Shown: positions 52,532 to 61,911 of the stretch, piece by piece
Layout of the letters: every line of letters begins with the position of its first letter
Numbering within the stretch: the first letter of the stretch is position 1
Source of the DNA: Shouchella rhizosphaerae
Lineage (GTDB): Bacteria > Bacillota > Bacilli > Bacillales > Bacillaceae_D
Assembly: GCF_900142675.1 (NCBI RefSeq)
Contig: NZ_FRBS01000007.1
Location: 1-64,000 of the forward strand
Direction of reading: 5' to 3'
Length of the DNA stretch: 64,000 nt
Made by a program: the position numbers and the translations under genes
Notes under the pieces: generated by a model
What the model saw: the letters and a program-made list of their open reading frames with translations, nothing else
Told to the model about the DNA's origin: nothing
Database searches by the model: none

Positions 52532-53725
52532 ATGGGAAAAGCAACGTTGCTCGTGTTGGATGGCTTTGGTGTTGGCGCAATGGCAGATTGCCGTGAAACC
52601 AAACCAGAAGACATCCACGCCTCCACATACGCCCATCTACAGGAAACCGTCGGACTAAATTTGCCTACGCTCATGAAAATGGGCTTAGGAAAAATCGTCA
52701 ACAATGAAGGCGAAGCCATTGCCGCTTATGGCAAAAGCAAACTTGCCCATCACGGAGCGGATACATTTATGGGCCACCAAGAACTAATGGGGTCGAAGCC
52801 AGGAAAACCAGCTAAGCGCCTCATGAAAGACGTTGGGCAGCAAATCGCCGACGGTTTAATCGCAAATGGGTACCATGTAGAAGAACTAATCGAAGGCAAG
52901 CCGATTTTGCTAGTTGACGGCGCTGTCGTCGTAGGAGACAATTTAGAGTCGGCACTCGGCAATATCATTAATATGACTGCTGATTTAACCCAAATTTCCT
53001 TTGAAGCGGCAACAAAGATGGCTGCTGTAGTCAGAAAGCATGTGGATACAAGCCGTGTGATTGTATTTGGAAACGAGTCTGTGCCGCTGACAGACATTGT
53101 AGCCGCGGCAGAAGAAGGGAAACCAGGCCAGTGGGGCATTAATGCGCCTAAAACAGGTGTATACGGCGAAGGGTATCAAGTGCTCCATTTAGGTTATGGC
53201 GTGACATTTGAAAAGCAATTTGCCTATTTGGCCGAACAAGCAGGAAAGCCAGTTTATCGAATTGGCAAAACAGCGGATGTTATTCAGGCGCAAGGCTTTG
53301 CAAACCCTGTCGTCCATACGCCTGAATTGCTTTCAATATACAAAAAAATGTACAATGAAGCGGAAGAAGATGCTGTTTTCCTCGTGAATGTCCAAGAAAC
53401 TGACTTGGCCGGTCATAAAGAAGATCCGTCATGGTATAAAGAAGTGCTTGAAACGGTCGATCATTTTTTGGCTGAGTTTTTGCCGACACTGGCAGAACAC
53501 GACCTACTTATCGTTACAGCCGACCATGGAAATGACCCGACTTGCGGCCACTCCCAACATACGAGGGAGCACACCCCTATACTCGTATATGGAAAACAAG
53601 TTCAGCCAGTATGTTTAGGTGTTCGAGACACGATGGCCGATATTGCGGCGACACTAAGTGACTTTACAGGCGTACAAACGCCCGAATTTGGTACAAGTTT
53701 CTTGCCGGAATTAACGGGGAAGTAG
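52532..53725 (+). CDS. yhfW: YhfW phosphopentomutase-like enzyme
   Basis: 397 residues from the ATG at 52532, which gives the natural start MGKATLLVLDGFGVGAM. Alkaline-phosphatase superfamily, phosphopentomutase branch: metal Asp in LVLDGFG, TFMGHQELMGSKP with the phospho-acceptor Thr, QETDLAGHKED, and TADHGNDPTCGH near the C-terminus. It probably moves or removes a phosphate on a pentose-like compound. Last gene of the operon. It carries a 23-base copy of the operator candidate in its coding sequence (53332-53354). Confidence 0.87.
   Translation: MGKATLLVLDGFGVGAMADCRETKPEDIHASTYAHLQETVGLNLPTLMKMGLGKIVNNEGEAIAAYGKSKLAHHGADTFMGHQELMGSKPGKPAKRLMKDVGQQIADGLIANGYHVEELIEGKPILLVDGAVVVGDNLESALGNIINMTADLTQISFEAATKMAAVVRKHVDTSRVIVFGNESVPLTDIVAAAEEGKPGQWGINAPKTGVYGEGYQVLHLGYGVTFEKQFAYLAEQAGKPVYRIGKTADVIQAQGFANPVVHTPELLSIYKKMYNEAEEDAVFLVNVQETDLAGHKEDPSWYKEVLETVDHFLAEFLPTLAEHDLLIVTADHGNDPTCGHSQHTREHTPILVYGKQVQPVCLGVRDTMADIAATLSDFTGVQTPEFGTSFLPELTGK
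53332..53354 (-). promoter_or_regulatory. Candidate YhfZ operator, copy 3 (inside yhfW)
   Basis: All 23 bases identical to 47201-47223, within the codons for SIYKKMY of yhfW. A match of this length in unrelated coding sequence is not expected by chance. It may allow looping with the promoter copy 7 kb upstream, or act as a roadblock. Confidence 0.55.
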
Positions 53726-53744
53726 AGGGGAAATCATTTTAGTG

Positions 53745-53775
53745 AGCCTGTCAACAAAGTTGACAGGCTTGATTG
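53745..53775 (+). terminator. Terminator of the yhf operon
   Basis: AGCCTGTCAAC, 3-base loop, GTTGACAGGCT (11-bp perfect stem) followed by TGATTGTGTT. Weak T-run. Confidence 0.7.
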
Positions 53776-53888
53776 TGTTGATAAAGTCAATAACGAACTT
53801 AATGATCTCTCCAAAGTATAGGACCGCGTAAATGATGACAGTGGCACGGTCCCGTACGGCAACGCAAGGCGCTTGCATGTTTCTTCCT

Positions 53889-55835
53889 TTATTTATGGAC
53901 AAGCTCCTCATTCTTCCAGTCGAGCTTTAATAACGGAGAATTACCTTGGATAAGTAAGGTAAATATGATGGAAAGGCCATGTTTCGCATATTGATCATGT
54001 TCACTATCATCGGCATTGAAATAACTGCCCAAATGAAAGGCTGTGAAATATTCATTCCAATTTAAATAGGCCTGTTGCGATTGTTGGGCAGCCTTTAACA
54101 TTATCTCATTTGCTTCTGTTTTTGATAACCAGCCTAGACGTCTGCCGACGCGACACAAGTAAATGCTCCAAGCCCAGTCTACTGCTGCAACTCCTGCTTC
54201 TGTTAACGTATGAATTCCCCGATTCGCTATAAAGAATTTCGGATAGTCAGGGTCATCCTTCGTTAAGGATTGGACGAACCGGGTCCGTGCTTCTTCTGAT
54301 AAAGGCGTCAGCTGATCGAGATAGTAATCGAATTCTTGGCGGGTCCCAACGTCCATTAACCATTGAATCCTTTGTTTTAACTCGGCGGCACTGGAAACCT
54401 CCCATTTTTCTAACACTTTTTGCAAAAACTTTTTCCCGATCAGGCGATCTCTAACATAGGTAAAGTCGTATACAGTAAAATAATGATTAAGAAAATCACT
54501 TTCGATGCAAGCTGCGGAAAGACAGCGGAAATAAAGAGCTTGCCGTCTTTTCTTTGTTTTTTTGAACATCCCTGCCGGCTTAAGGAATACCAATGCCACT
54601 CTCCCAAATTCCCAAAGGATCGGGATTAGAAAAAGCGCAGTATAGTGAAAAGGGATGGGCGGGATAAGCATAATAAGAAAAACGAACACGTATATCCATG
54701 CTCTCCGTAGAACCATAAATAAATAAAAGAGCATATTATTCAAGCGTCTTTTCTTTTTGGACGTCGGTTCCGGGAGTTCAATTTGCTCATTTCTTGTTTT
54801 TTCATTGAGCACTCTTGATCGATATGGAAAAAACTCCGGCCGATCAGGATGTAATTCAATTGCCTTCTCAATCCACTGATGGGCTGTTACTTCATCGTTT
54901 AATTCTAAATGGCCTTTAATCTTTAAAAATAATCCCTCAACGTGATGCTCGTGGTAGGCAAGAAGTTGGTCACAGTCGGCAATGACTTTGTGAAAGTCTT
55001 TGAAGTGAAAATGCAGCTGAGCGCTATAAAGCAATCCATCTGGGTCTGCTGGAGATAATGCCAGCTTTTCCTGGAACATGTGCAAAGCAGCCCGGTAATC
55101 GTTGTTTCGTAAATAGTAGACTCCCTTTAAATGCCATAAGTCAGGGTCACGGGCAAACAATTGGAAGGCCCGGTCAATTGCTGCTTTGGCGGCTTCTAAT
55201 TGATCATTACGTAAATAAGCTTGTGCATCCGCCCGTAATTGAAGGTAGCGCTCATAATCTATATCGACTTCTTTTTGGAAACAATCATAGCCTACTTGTT
55301 GATAATGGGCTATATTTTCGATCAAAAAGGATGTCGTTTCTTCCCCATAGCGTTCTTGCAATTGTTCCTTTTGTTCAGACCAATGGAATGTTTGTTCAAG
55401 AAGCTGCCAAACGGAGGAGGGTAAATAAGGATGCTCCTGTAAAAAATCAATTAACTCATCTTGAAGCTGTTCCGAATGTTGCACGTTCCAAATAATGTCT
55501 GCCTGCAGTAACGTTTCCCAGTTATCAATCTCAAGACGTGCGAAAAAATCATCATAGAGGTTCTGAACCTTTTTGATAAATTCGTCTACTGGGTGTTCTG
55601 GAATCACTGCCTTCTCATCCAATGCCCAGTCTTGTAAAGGTTCAGCCGTCTTTGTCGCTGTATGTACAATCCCTTGCTTAGCCTGTTTCATGGCAAAATC
55701 ATAGGCTTCCCTAAGCTGCTGATAGCCTTCAGGATCTTCTTCCGGATGATGTTTTTTTAGCCCTTTCGCATAGGCTTTTTTAATAGCTGTTAGATTATCC
55801 GTTGGTTCGATTTCTAACGTTTCCCAAGCGGTCAT
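53889..55835 (-). CDS. Membrane J-like protein with TPR repeats, partner of HscC
   Basis: 648 residues from the ATG at 55835, which overlaps the hscC stop (ATGA). Residues 3-50 form a J-like domain (WETLEIEPTDNLTAIKKAYA) in which the catalytic HPD is replaced by HPE (30-32), followed by EDPEGYQQLREAYDFA. Then come TPR-like repeats (about 200-355: AAIDRAFQLFARDPDLWHLK), two to three membrane segments (about 380-430) and a soluble C-terminal domain. E. coli HscC likewise works with membrane J-like proteins (DjlB, DjlC). It probably recruits the Hsp70 to the membrane. Confidence 0.82.
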   Translation of the reverse strand: MTAWETLEIEPTDNLTAIKKAYAKGLKKHHPEEDPEGYQQLREAYDFAMKQAKQGIVHTATKTAEPLQDWALDEKAVIPEHPVDEFIKKVQNLYDDFFARLEIDNWETLLQADIIWNVQHSEQLQDELIDFLQEHPYLPSSVWQLLEQTFHWSEQKEQLQERYGEETTSFLIENIAHYQQVGYDCFQKEVDIDYERYLQLRADAQAYLRNDQLEAAKAAIDRAFQLFARDPDLWHLKGVYYLRNNDYRAALHMFQEKLALSPADPDGLLYSAQLHFHFKDFHKVIADCDQLLAYHEHHVEGLFLKIKGHLELNDEVTAHQWIEKAIELHPDRPEFFPYRSRVLNEKTRNEQIELPEPTSKKKRRLNNMLFYLFMVLRRAWIYVFVFLIMLIPPIPFHYTALFLIPILWEFGRVALVFLKPAGMFKKTKKRRQALYFRCLSAACIESDFLNHYFTVYDFTYVRDRLIGKKFLQKVLEKWEVSSAAELKQRIQWLMDVGTRQEFDYYLDQLTPLSEEARTRFVQSLTKDDPDYPKFFIANRGIHTLTEAGVAAVDWAWSIYLCRVGRRLGWLSKTEANEIMLKAAQQSQQAYLNWNEYFTAFHLGSYFNADDSEHDQYAKHGLSIIFTLLIQGNSPLLKLDWKNEELVHK

Positions 55836-57535
55836 CGAGAGTACATCCACCTTTCAATCGTTTCCAACTGCTCATTGAATATTGTTGCTGCTTTTTTGAT
55901 TTCTTTTTCATTCTGAGTCAGCAATACCCGTTCAAATTCCCGTAAAAAGAGGGCTACTTTATCTCGTTCCTCTCCAAGCATTTCTTCATATAGCCGTTCT
56001 CCTTTAGCGAGCAGCAACCTATTTTCTGTCCGATCTCTCGGATGAATTTTAATATTTTCTAGTTCTTTTAATCTGGCTTCAATCTCTTCCTTAGAAAGGT
56101 CTCCAGCATTTTGCTCAATGACGACTCTTTTTTTCGCTCCAGTAGCTTTACTGACCACTTCAACCTCAAGAATGCCGTTGATATCGTATGTATAACGGAC
56201 ATCAATGGCTTGTGTCCCGGCGGGAGCTGGAGGTACTTGGATAGAGAGTTCTCCCAGTTTGATATTATTGGCGACTTTCCTGCTTTCCCCTTGATAAACC
56301 TCGACGTTAAGCACTTTTTGATTGTCTTGGACCGTATACAATTGCTCTACCCGGCTAACCGGGATTGGCGTATTGCGTTCAATAATCGGAAAGAAATAGC
56401 CACTTTCTGTTTTGCCATTTCCGAAATCTTCCACAACGTGTGTTCCAAGGGTATAGGGGCATACATCCGTTAAAATCACTTCTTCCAACGTTTTATCTCT
56501 TTCTTTTAAAGCAACTTGAATAGCGGTTCCTAAAGCAACGGTTTGGTCAGGGTGTATATGTGTATAAGGCATCCGGCCAAACATTTTGGAGACGACTGAT
56601 TTAATAAGCGGCATGCGTGTTGCCCCTCCAATTAAGATGACAGCGTCCATGTCGCTTGGCAATAAATCAGCGTCACGCAATGCCCGTTCAATCGGGTAGC
56701 GCAGCCGCAAGAGCAGTTGATTCGAAAGTTTTTCAAAGTCCTCCTTGCGAAGCGTCGTTTCATATGTCTTGCCATCAATCGTAACGCTCATCGAACTGGA
56801 GGATGACTCGCAGAGGGCGAGTTTGCATCGTTCAGCCTGCGTATAGAGAAATGACATCGTTTTTGCATTTAGTGCACTTTTATCTAATTGATGGGTATCG
56901 ATAAAATACGTGATTAATAGATTGGTAAAGTCCTCGCCACCAAGATAGTTATCACCGGCAATCGATTTAACTTCAATAATCCCTTCGAATAATTCAAGTA
57001 TCGATACGTCAAATGTTCCACCGCCTAGATCAAACACCAAAAATTTCGTTTCCGGTTTTTCTTGGTTTAGTCCGTAAGCAAGTGCAGCAGCTGTCGGTTC
57101 ACTGATAAGCCGCTCCACTGTTAGCCCGGCAAGTTCAGCCGCTCGTTTGGTTGCTTTTCGTTGGGCATCATTGAAATAAGCGGGGACGCTGATCACGGCG
57201 TTTGTGATTTTCTCCTGGAAATAGGATTCCGCATCTGCTTTTAATACTCGGATGATAAACGATGAAAGTTCTTCAGGGGTGAAAGTGTGAGCGCCTAACG
57301 TATACTTTTTATCTGTACCCATGAACCGCTTAAAGATCGAAGCGGTTAAATGCGGGTGGGTTAAGAGGCGTTCCTTTGCAATTTGCCCTATTAAGACCTC
57401 GCCATTTTCATCTACACTTACGACAGAAGGAGTAAGGTATTCTCCTAAAACATTAGGTATAAGGCGAGGCTGATCATGATCCCAGTAGGCTACTAAACTA
57501 TTGGTTGTTCCTAAGTCAATTCCGATTGTTACCAT
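55832..57535 (-). CDS. hscC: HscC-type Hsp70 chaperone
   Basis: 567 residues, shorter than DnaK (about 610) as usual for HscC. The nucleotide-binding domain has IGIDLGTTNSLVAYW (4-18), VISVPAYFNDAQRKAT, FDLGGGTFDVSIL and ILIGGATRMPLIKS. The substrate domain (about 380-500) is followed by a short helical lid without the DnaK acidic tail. ATP-driven chaperone with a specialised J partner encoded next in a four-base overlap. Its targets are unknown; it is additional to the housekeeping DnaK. Confidence 0.9.
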   Translation of the reverse strand: MVTIGIDLGTTNSLVAYWDHDQPRLIPNVLGEYLTPSVVSVDENGEVLIGQIAKERLLTHPHLTASIFKRFMGTDKKYTLGAHTFTPEELSSFIIRVLKADAESYFQEKITNAVISVPAYFNDAQRKATKRAAELAGLTVERLISEPTAAALAYGLNQEKPETKFLVFDLGGGTFDVSILELFEGIIEVKSIAGDNYLGGEDFTNLLITYFIDTHQLDKSALNAKTMSFLYTQAERCKLALCESSSSSMSVTIDGKTYETTLRKEDFEKLSNQLLLRLRYPIERALRDADLLPSDMDAVILIGGATRMPLIKSVVSKMFGRMPYTHIHPDQTVALGTAIQVALKERDKTLEEVILTDVCPYTLGTHVVEDFGNGKTESGYFFPIIERNTPIPVSRVEQLYTVQDNQKVLNVEVYQGESRKVANNIKLGELSIQVPPAPAGTQAIDVRYTYDINGILEVEVVSKATGAKKRVVIEQNAGDLSKEEIEARLKELENIKIHPRDRTENRLLLAKGERLYEEMLGEERDKVALFLREFERVLLTQNEKEIKKAATIFNEQLETIERWMYSR

Positions 57536-57623
57536 GGAAACTCCTCCTCAACTTTCATAGCTATCTTACTATAAGTGAAAAAAAAGGGGAATAAGAAGAG
57601 CGCTTCAAGACAGCTGGATGAAA

Positions 57624-57665
57624 AACTGAAAGGCCTGGGGGCTCATTTCCGCAGGCCTTTCAGTT
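57624..57665 (-). terminator. Terminator after the butanediol dehydrogenase gene
   Basis: 14-bp perfect stem (AACTGAAAGGCCTG with its complement at 57652-57665) and a T-run on the minus strand. Confidence 0.88.
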
Positions 57666-57670
57666 GGTTC

Positions 57671-58444
57671 TTATCTATAAACCAGGCCGCCATCCGTTAG
57701 TATTGCTTGGCCTGTAATATAATCAGCTTCATCGGATGCAAGGAAAGAAACTAAGTTTGCTACGTCTTCCGGTGTTTGGTATCGTTTCAAGGCGATTTGT
57801 GAGGAGTATTGTTCAAATGCTTCACCTGGTTTTAGATCGTCGCTATACTTCACCATTTCTTCATCAATTCGATCCCACATTTTCGTTTTAGCTATGCCGG
57901 GACAATAAGCATTAACAGTAATTTGATGTTTGGCTAATTCCTTAGCAGCTGAATGAGTGAAAGATTTAACCGCATGCTTTGTTGCAGAATAGGTTCCAAG
58001 CATTTCAAAAGATTCATGTCCAGCTATGCTACAAGCATTGATGATTTTCCCTTTTGATTTTTGGTTTATAAATTGTTCTGCCGCTGCTTGAGTGCCAAAA
58101 ACCACACCATTTACATTAATGCTGAATAATTTGTTGAGTTGGTCTTCCGTAATTTCTAAAAATGGAGATACCGCATCAATACCAGCGTTGTTTACAAAGA
58201 CATCTAAACGACCAAATGTATTTACAGCTTCTTTTACCAAATTGAATTGGTCCTCTCGTTTAGCAACGTCTCCTTTTACGCCAATCACGTTATACCCTTT
58301 TTTACCGAACTCTGAGACAGTTTCATTTAATAGTGATTCATTAATATCATGGAGAACAACGCTAAATTCATCTTTACACAATCTTTCCGCAATCCCTTTA
58401 CCTAAGCCGCCTGCAGAACCAGTTACAATTGCTACTTTTGCCAT
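57671..58444 (-). CDS. budC: SDR family acetoin/2,3-butanediol dehydrogenase
   Basis: 257 residues. Rossmann [15 protein letters not shown] (8-22), NNAGID at 88-93 region, catalytic Ser in NACSIAGHE and Y-x-x-x-K in [10 protein letters not shown]. The segment [17 protein letters not shown] resembles the MW-x-x-I-D region of meso-2,3-butanediol dehydrogenases/diacetyl reductases (BudC, ButA). Interconverts diacetyl, acetoin and butanediol with NAD(H). Single gene with a strong terminator. Other SDR specificities cannot be excluded. Confidence 0.8.
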   Translation of the reverse strand: MAKVAIVTGSAGGLGKGIAERLCKDEFSVVLHDINESLLNETVSEFGKKGYNVIGVKGDVAKREDQFNLVKEAVNTFGRLDVFVNNAGIDAVSPFLEITEDQLNKLFSINVNGVVFGTQAAAEQFINQKSKGKIINACSIAGHESFEMLGTYSATKHAVKSFTHSAAKELAKHQITVNAYCPGIAKTKMWDRIDEEMVKYSDDLKPGEAFEQYSSQIALKRYQTPEDVANLVSFLASDEADYITGQAILTDGGLVYR

Positions 58445-58668
58445 AGTCTATCCCTCTTTTTTAAATTAAAATAGCTAAGGATTGGTTCCTTGCCGTAATA
58501 AAATTATAACAAAAAGTACATATTGCTTTAACTTTTTTGCTTGGTTTGATATAAAAAATACCATAACTTCAATGAAGGGTTCTTTAAGTTTATCCCTTTT
58601 TTATAAAACCAGGTCAGAAAACGTCATTTTATCGAAAGTGGAGAAAAAATAGTGGAAAGAGGTTACAT

Positions 58669-59541
58669 ATGAGCACGATAAAACATCATAAGTCGAAAAA
58701 ACTTAAACTGATTTTGCGGGGAATGGCCATCGTGCTTGGTGGGTTTATTGCCGCATACGGGTTAGAAGCGGTCTTAATCCCGAACAACGTTTCTGATGGG
58801 GGGGTCACTGGCCTAAGCATCGTAGGTTCACAGTTATTTGGATTGCCGTTAGGTGTTTTAATTGCGGTCATCAATATCCCTTTTATTTGGTTAGGTTATA
58901 AACAAATAGGCAAAAGTTTTGCCATTTATTCGATTATCGGGATCGCTTCATTAGCGGTTAGCACCAGTCTTATGCACCATATTCCCACGATTATTGAAGG
59001 GGATACGTTGTTGGTTACCGTTGTGGGCGGTATTGTCCTCGGTTTTGGGATGGGACTGGCATTGCGCAATGGTGGGGCATTGGATGGGATTGATATGCTG
59101 GCTGTGCTGCTTTCCCGAAAATTACCGTTTGGGACAAGCGATCTAATCCTTTTCTTAAATTTGTTTGTATTTATTTTTGTTTCAACTGTATTTGGTTTGC
59201 AAGGCGCCATTCTTTCCGGTATTGCTTATTTTATCGCCTCTAAAGTGATTCACGTCGTTGAGGTTGGTTTAAGTGGGTCTAAAACCTTTAAAATCATTAC
59301 AACCCAACCTGAATTAATGGGGGAGACGATACGTGACCGCTTAGGCCGAAGTGCCACGTACAATGAAGTATATGGCAGTTATACGAAAGAAAAATTTAGG
59401 GAAATCACTTGCGTCATTAACCGCTTGGAAGAAAGTAAAATGAAAGAAATTATTCAAGAAATTGACGAAGATGCGTTTGTGACTGTATATGACGTTGCAG
59501 AAGTGAGGGGCGGCAATTTCAGAAAACGTAATATTCATTAG
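58669..59541 (+). CDS. YitT-family membrane protein (DUF161/DUF2179)
   Basis: 290 residues. Five to six membrane helices with the repeated DUF161 motif (AAYGLEAVLIPNNVSDGGVT; GGALDGIDMLAVLLSRKLPF) followed by a soluble DUF2179 domain (about 215-285: FKIITTQPELMGETIRDRLG, then FVTVYDVAEVRGGNF). Bacilli have many paralogues of unknown function. AGAGG precedes the ATG. Single gene. Confidence 0.87.
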   Translation: MSTIKHHKSKKLKLILRGMAIVLGGFIAAYGLEAVLIPNNVSDGGVTGLSIVGSQLFGLPLGVLIAVINIPFIWLGYKQIGKSFAIYSIIGIASLAVSTSLMHHIPTIIEGDTLLVTVVGGIVLGFGMGLALRNGGALDGIDMLAVLLSRKLPFGTSDLILFLNLFVFIFVSTVFGLQGAILSGIAYFIASKVIHVVEVGLSGSKTFKIITTQPELMGETIRDRLGRSATYNEVYGSYTKEKFREITCVINRLEESKMKEIIQEIDEDAFVTVYDVAEVRGGNFRKRNIH

Positions 59542-59894
59542 CGACAGGATCTTGGCGATTTTTCACGGTCTCGCAGACCGACCGTACTTAAACTGATTCA
59601 AATAAGGATGCGAAGGAGGCCCGTTTTAAATGTGGACTCACTCATAGGCCGAGAGTTATTCTGGTCTCCTTCTCTTCTCCCGCTAGAAAGATGTTTTTCC
59701 TTGTTCTGAAACATTTGTCTTTTTTGTTGTATAATCGTGCTAATGGCCACTAGCACGATGATCGTGTCGAACTTTCGGTATGGCCTTAGGGGAAGTCGTG
59801 GAATTGCCTGCTGCAAGGTGAGCTGTTGCGGCAAAATCGGCATTTTTGCAAAGTGGTTCCAAAGGGGAAAAGGACAAGAGGTGGGGAGAGAAAC
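59542..59894 (+). other. Upstream region of ylmA
   Basis: 353 bases without a supported gene. A TATAAT (59730-59735) is followed immediately by the inverted repeat CGTGCTA...TAGCACG (59736-59757), so the first bases of the transcript may form a hairpin or bind a repressor. The -35 is not clear. Confidence 0.45.
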
Positions 59895-60707
59895 ATGGTT
59901 ATCGATTTAGAAAATGTCTCGTTTCAAAAAGCGAAAAAACCTATTTTACAGGACATTTCATGGCAAGTAAGGCCTGGGGAGCAATGGGCGATATTAGGCG
60001 CAAATGGATCAGGAAAAACCTCGTTATTAAAGCTGATTACAGGGTATGAATGGGCATCTGCTGGAAGGATATCGGTATTAGGGTCTGTTTTTGGCTCTGT
60101 CAATATCCATGAGTTGCGGAAGAGGGTTGGCTGGGTCAGTGCTTCTCTTGACCAGCGTTACCAAATGCATGAAGGGATGCCATGTGCAGATGTGATTGTC
60201 AGTGGCGTTCATGCCTCGATTGGTGTTCACGAAGCGATCACAAAAGCAGATGGGGAAAGGGCGTTAGCGCTAGCACGCTCAATGGGGTTAGAACATGTTG
60301 CTTTCTCGCCTCTAAGCCAGCTTTCGCAAGGGGAACGCAAGAAAGCTTTTATGGCGAGGGCGTTAATCAATGAGCCAGAATTGCTGATTCTGGATGAAGC
60401 AACAAGCGGGCTTGATTTGTCTGCGCGGGAGCAGTTGCTCGCTGAAGTAGAACGGATGTTGACAAGAAAACAAGCGCCAACGTTGCTGTATGTGACTCAT
60501 TATCCAGAAGAAATTCTTCCGTCCATCAGCCATGTATTGCTCCTGAAAAAGGGGAGAGTCCTTGCTGCGGGCAGGAAAGAAGAAGTATTGACAGCTAGCC
60601 TAATAAGTGAGGCGTTGGGGCTGCCTCTTACGGTCGAGTGGGCAAATGGACGGCCATGGGTAAAAGCAACAACCGCATTTGCACATGGGCTGGACAACGG
60701 AGACTGA
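59895..60707 (+). CDS. ylmA: ABC transporter ATP-binding protein YlmA
   Basis: 270 residues from the ATG at 59895 (GGGGAGAG ahead). Walker A GANGSGKT (35-42), signature LSQGERKKAFMARAL, Walker B LLILDEATSG, and the C-terminal VTHYPEEI switch. Close in length and pattern to B. subtilis YlmA/ModF-like stand-alone ATPases. No permease or binding protein is encoded next to it, so the role is unknown; it could serve another transporter or act in the cytosol. Confidence 0.8.
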   Translation: MVIDLENVSFQKAKKPILQDISWQVRPGEQWAILGANGSGKTSLLKLITGYEWASAGRISVLGSVFGSVNIHELRKRVGWVSASLDQRYQMHEGMPCADVIVSGVHASIGVHEAITKADGERALALARSMGLEHVAFSPLSQLSQGERKKAFMARALINEPELLILDEATSGLDLSAREQLLAEVERMLTRKQAPTLLYVTHYPEEILPSISHVLLLKKGRVLAAGRKEEVLTASLISEALGLPLTVEWANGRPWVKATTAFAHGLDNGD

Positions 60708-60760
60708 GAGAACGTTGCGATATTTAATGAAGAAAGTCGTTTCATTAGGAGAACTTACAA

Positions 60761-60806
60761 AGGCTGCCAAAGACGTTATTGTACGATCTTTGGCAGCCTC
60801 TGTTTT
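60761..60806. terminator. Shared terminator of ylmA and the AraC-type gene
   Basis: 13-bp perfect stem (AGGCTGCCAAAGA with 60787-60799) followed by TGTTTTTTT. Confidence 0.9.
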
Positions 60807-60807
60807 T

Positions 60808-61701
60808 TTATTTGACGATTTTTCTTGCATATAACTGCGATAAATCGCCGTTGCGCCGGAATTGGGTTGCACTTGAACCGGTGTAACGTCTGAATACTTT
60901 GTGGAAATAATTGTCGTCTGGATAGCCGACATCTGCAGCAATTTGTTTGATTGTCCGGTTTGTATGAAGAAGAAGCGAACAAGCTTTGCGCATGCGCAAG
61001 TCTGTCACATAGGATATTGGTGTTGTGTGCAATTGCTTTTTAAATAAACGTGTCAGTGTATAACGGGAAACGCCTACTTCTTCTGCAATGTTATCCAGGC
61101 AAATTTGTTCATGATAATGGGCTTCGATATAAGCGAGGGCACGCTGGTAATGATAGGGCTCATTTTGCGGCCGCTCTTCTGCCATGGCCCGAAAACATTC
61201 AATTAAAAATTGGTACCCTTGCGTTGCGGCCAAATAAGGATCGCGCAGCCCGTCCGCTTTTGTGTCCGCATAAATCGAATATAGGGAGCGGATAAGCGGC
61301 GAATTTGGTGGCAGTGAAACAATCGGCCCTGACTTTTGGATCAGCCGTTGCCAAATGTCTTGCACAGATGCCCCTTGCAAAGAAATGTAAATGAATTCCC
61401 ACGGTTCTTTCGCATTTTCAGGGTAGTAGTAGCGATGGTCACTTGGTACAGATACAATAAACGCCTGATGTTGGCCAACGGTGTAACGCTCCTTGCCGAT
61501 TTCCAGCACGCCTGAACCAGCAATTGTATATTGGAAAATAATGCTGTCATTATCTTTAGCGCGTTTGTTCCCGTCCCAATAGTAACTTGTGTCGGTTTGC
61601 ACTTCCCAACCGACGTTCCATAAATTGAGCAAGCCAGTCTCAGGGAATAAATGGAAAGTAAAAGAATGGGACCCTCTTGTAAATGGTTGTTGTTTATTCA
61701 T
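60808..61701 (-). CDS. AraC-family regulator
   Basis: 297 residues. N-terminal cupin-type ligand domain (about 50-110: IFQYTIAGSGVLEIGKERYT, FIVSVPSDHRYYYPEN) and C-terminal double helix-turn-helix (about 190-285: ICLDNIAEEVGVSRYTLTRL; IKQIAADVGYPDDNYFHKVF). Divergent from a sugar ABC importer, so it is probably its activator, like MsmR or RhaR. AGGAGG-like sequence (GGAGGCTCCC on the minus strand) lies just before the start. Confidence 0.88.
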   Translation of the reverse strand: MNKQQPFTRGSHSFTFHLFPETGLLNLWNVGWEVQTDTSYYWDGNKRAKDNDSIIFQYTIAGSGVLEIGKERYTVGQHQAFIVSVPSDHRYYYPENAKEPWEFIYISLQGASVQDIWQRLIQKSGPIVSLPPNSPLIRSLYSIYADTKADGLRDPYLAATQGYQFLIECFRAMAEERPQNEPYHYQRALAYIEAHYHEQICLDNIAEEVGVSRYTLTRLFKKQLHTTPISYVTDLRMRKACSLLLHTNRTIKQIAADVGYPDDNYFHKVFRRYTGSSATQFRRNGDLSQLYARKIVK

Positions 61702-61781
61702 TTGGGAGCCTCCTCATACATCCTTATTATGGTCTATACCGCAAAATATTACCCTCTTTCGCAAAAATGTTACTAGCCAAA

Positions 61782-61886
61782 AGAAAGCGCTAACATTGTA
61801 TACTTATTATATACCAACTTTCGTAGATGTATAGAAGAACGCGTCAGAAAATTGGTCGTTCTTAATTATTTATGTAAACGTTTACT
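61782..61886 (+). promoter_or_regulatory. Two cre-like boxes before the second ABC importer
   Basis: AGAAAGCGCTAACA (61782-61795) and TGTAAACGTTTACT (61873-61886). The second matches the CcpA consensus in 13 of 14 positions and lies between promoter and ribosome site. It could also be a LacI-family operator. Confidence 0.55.
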
Positions 61887-61911
61887 CTAAAGTGAAAAAG
61901 GAGGCTTTTCA

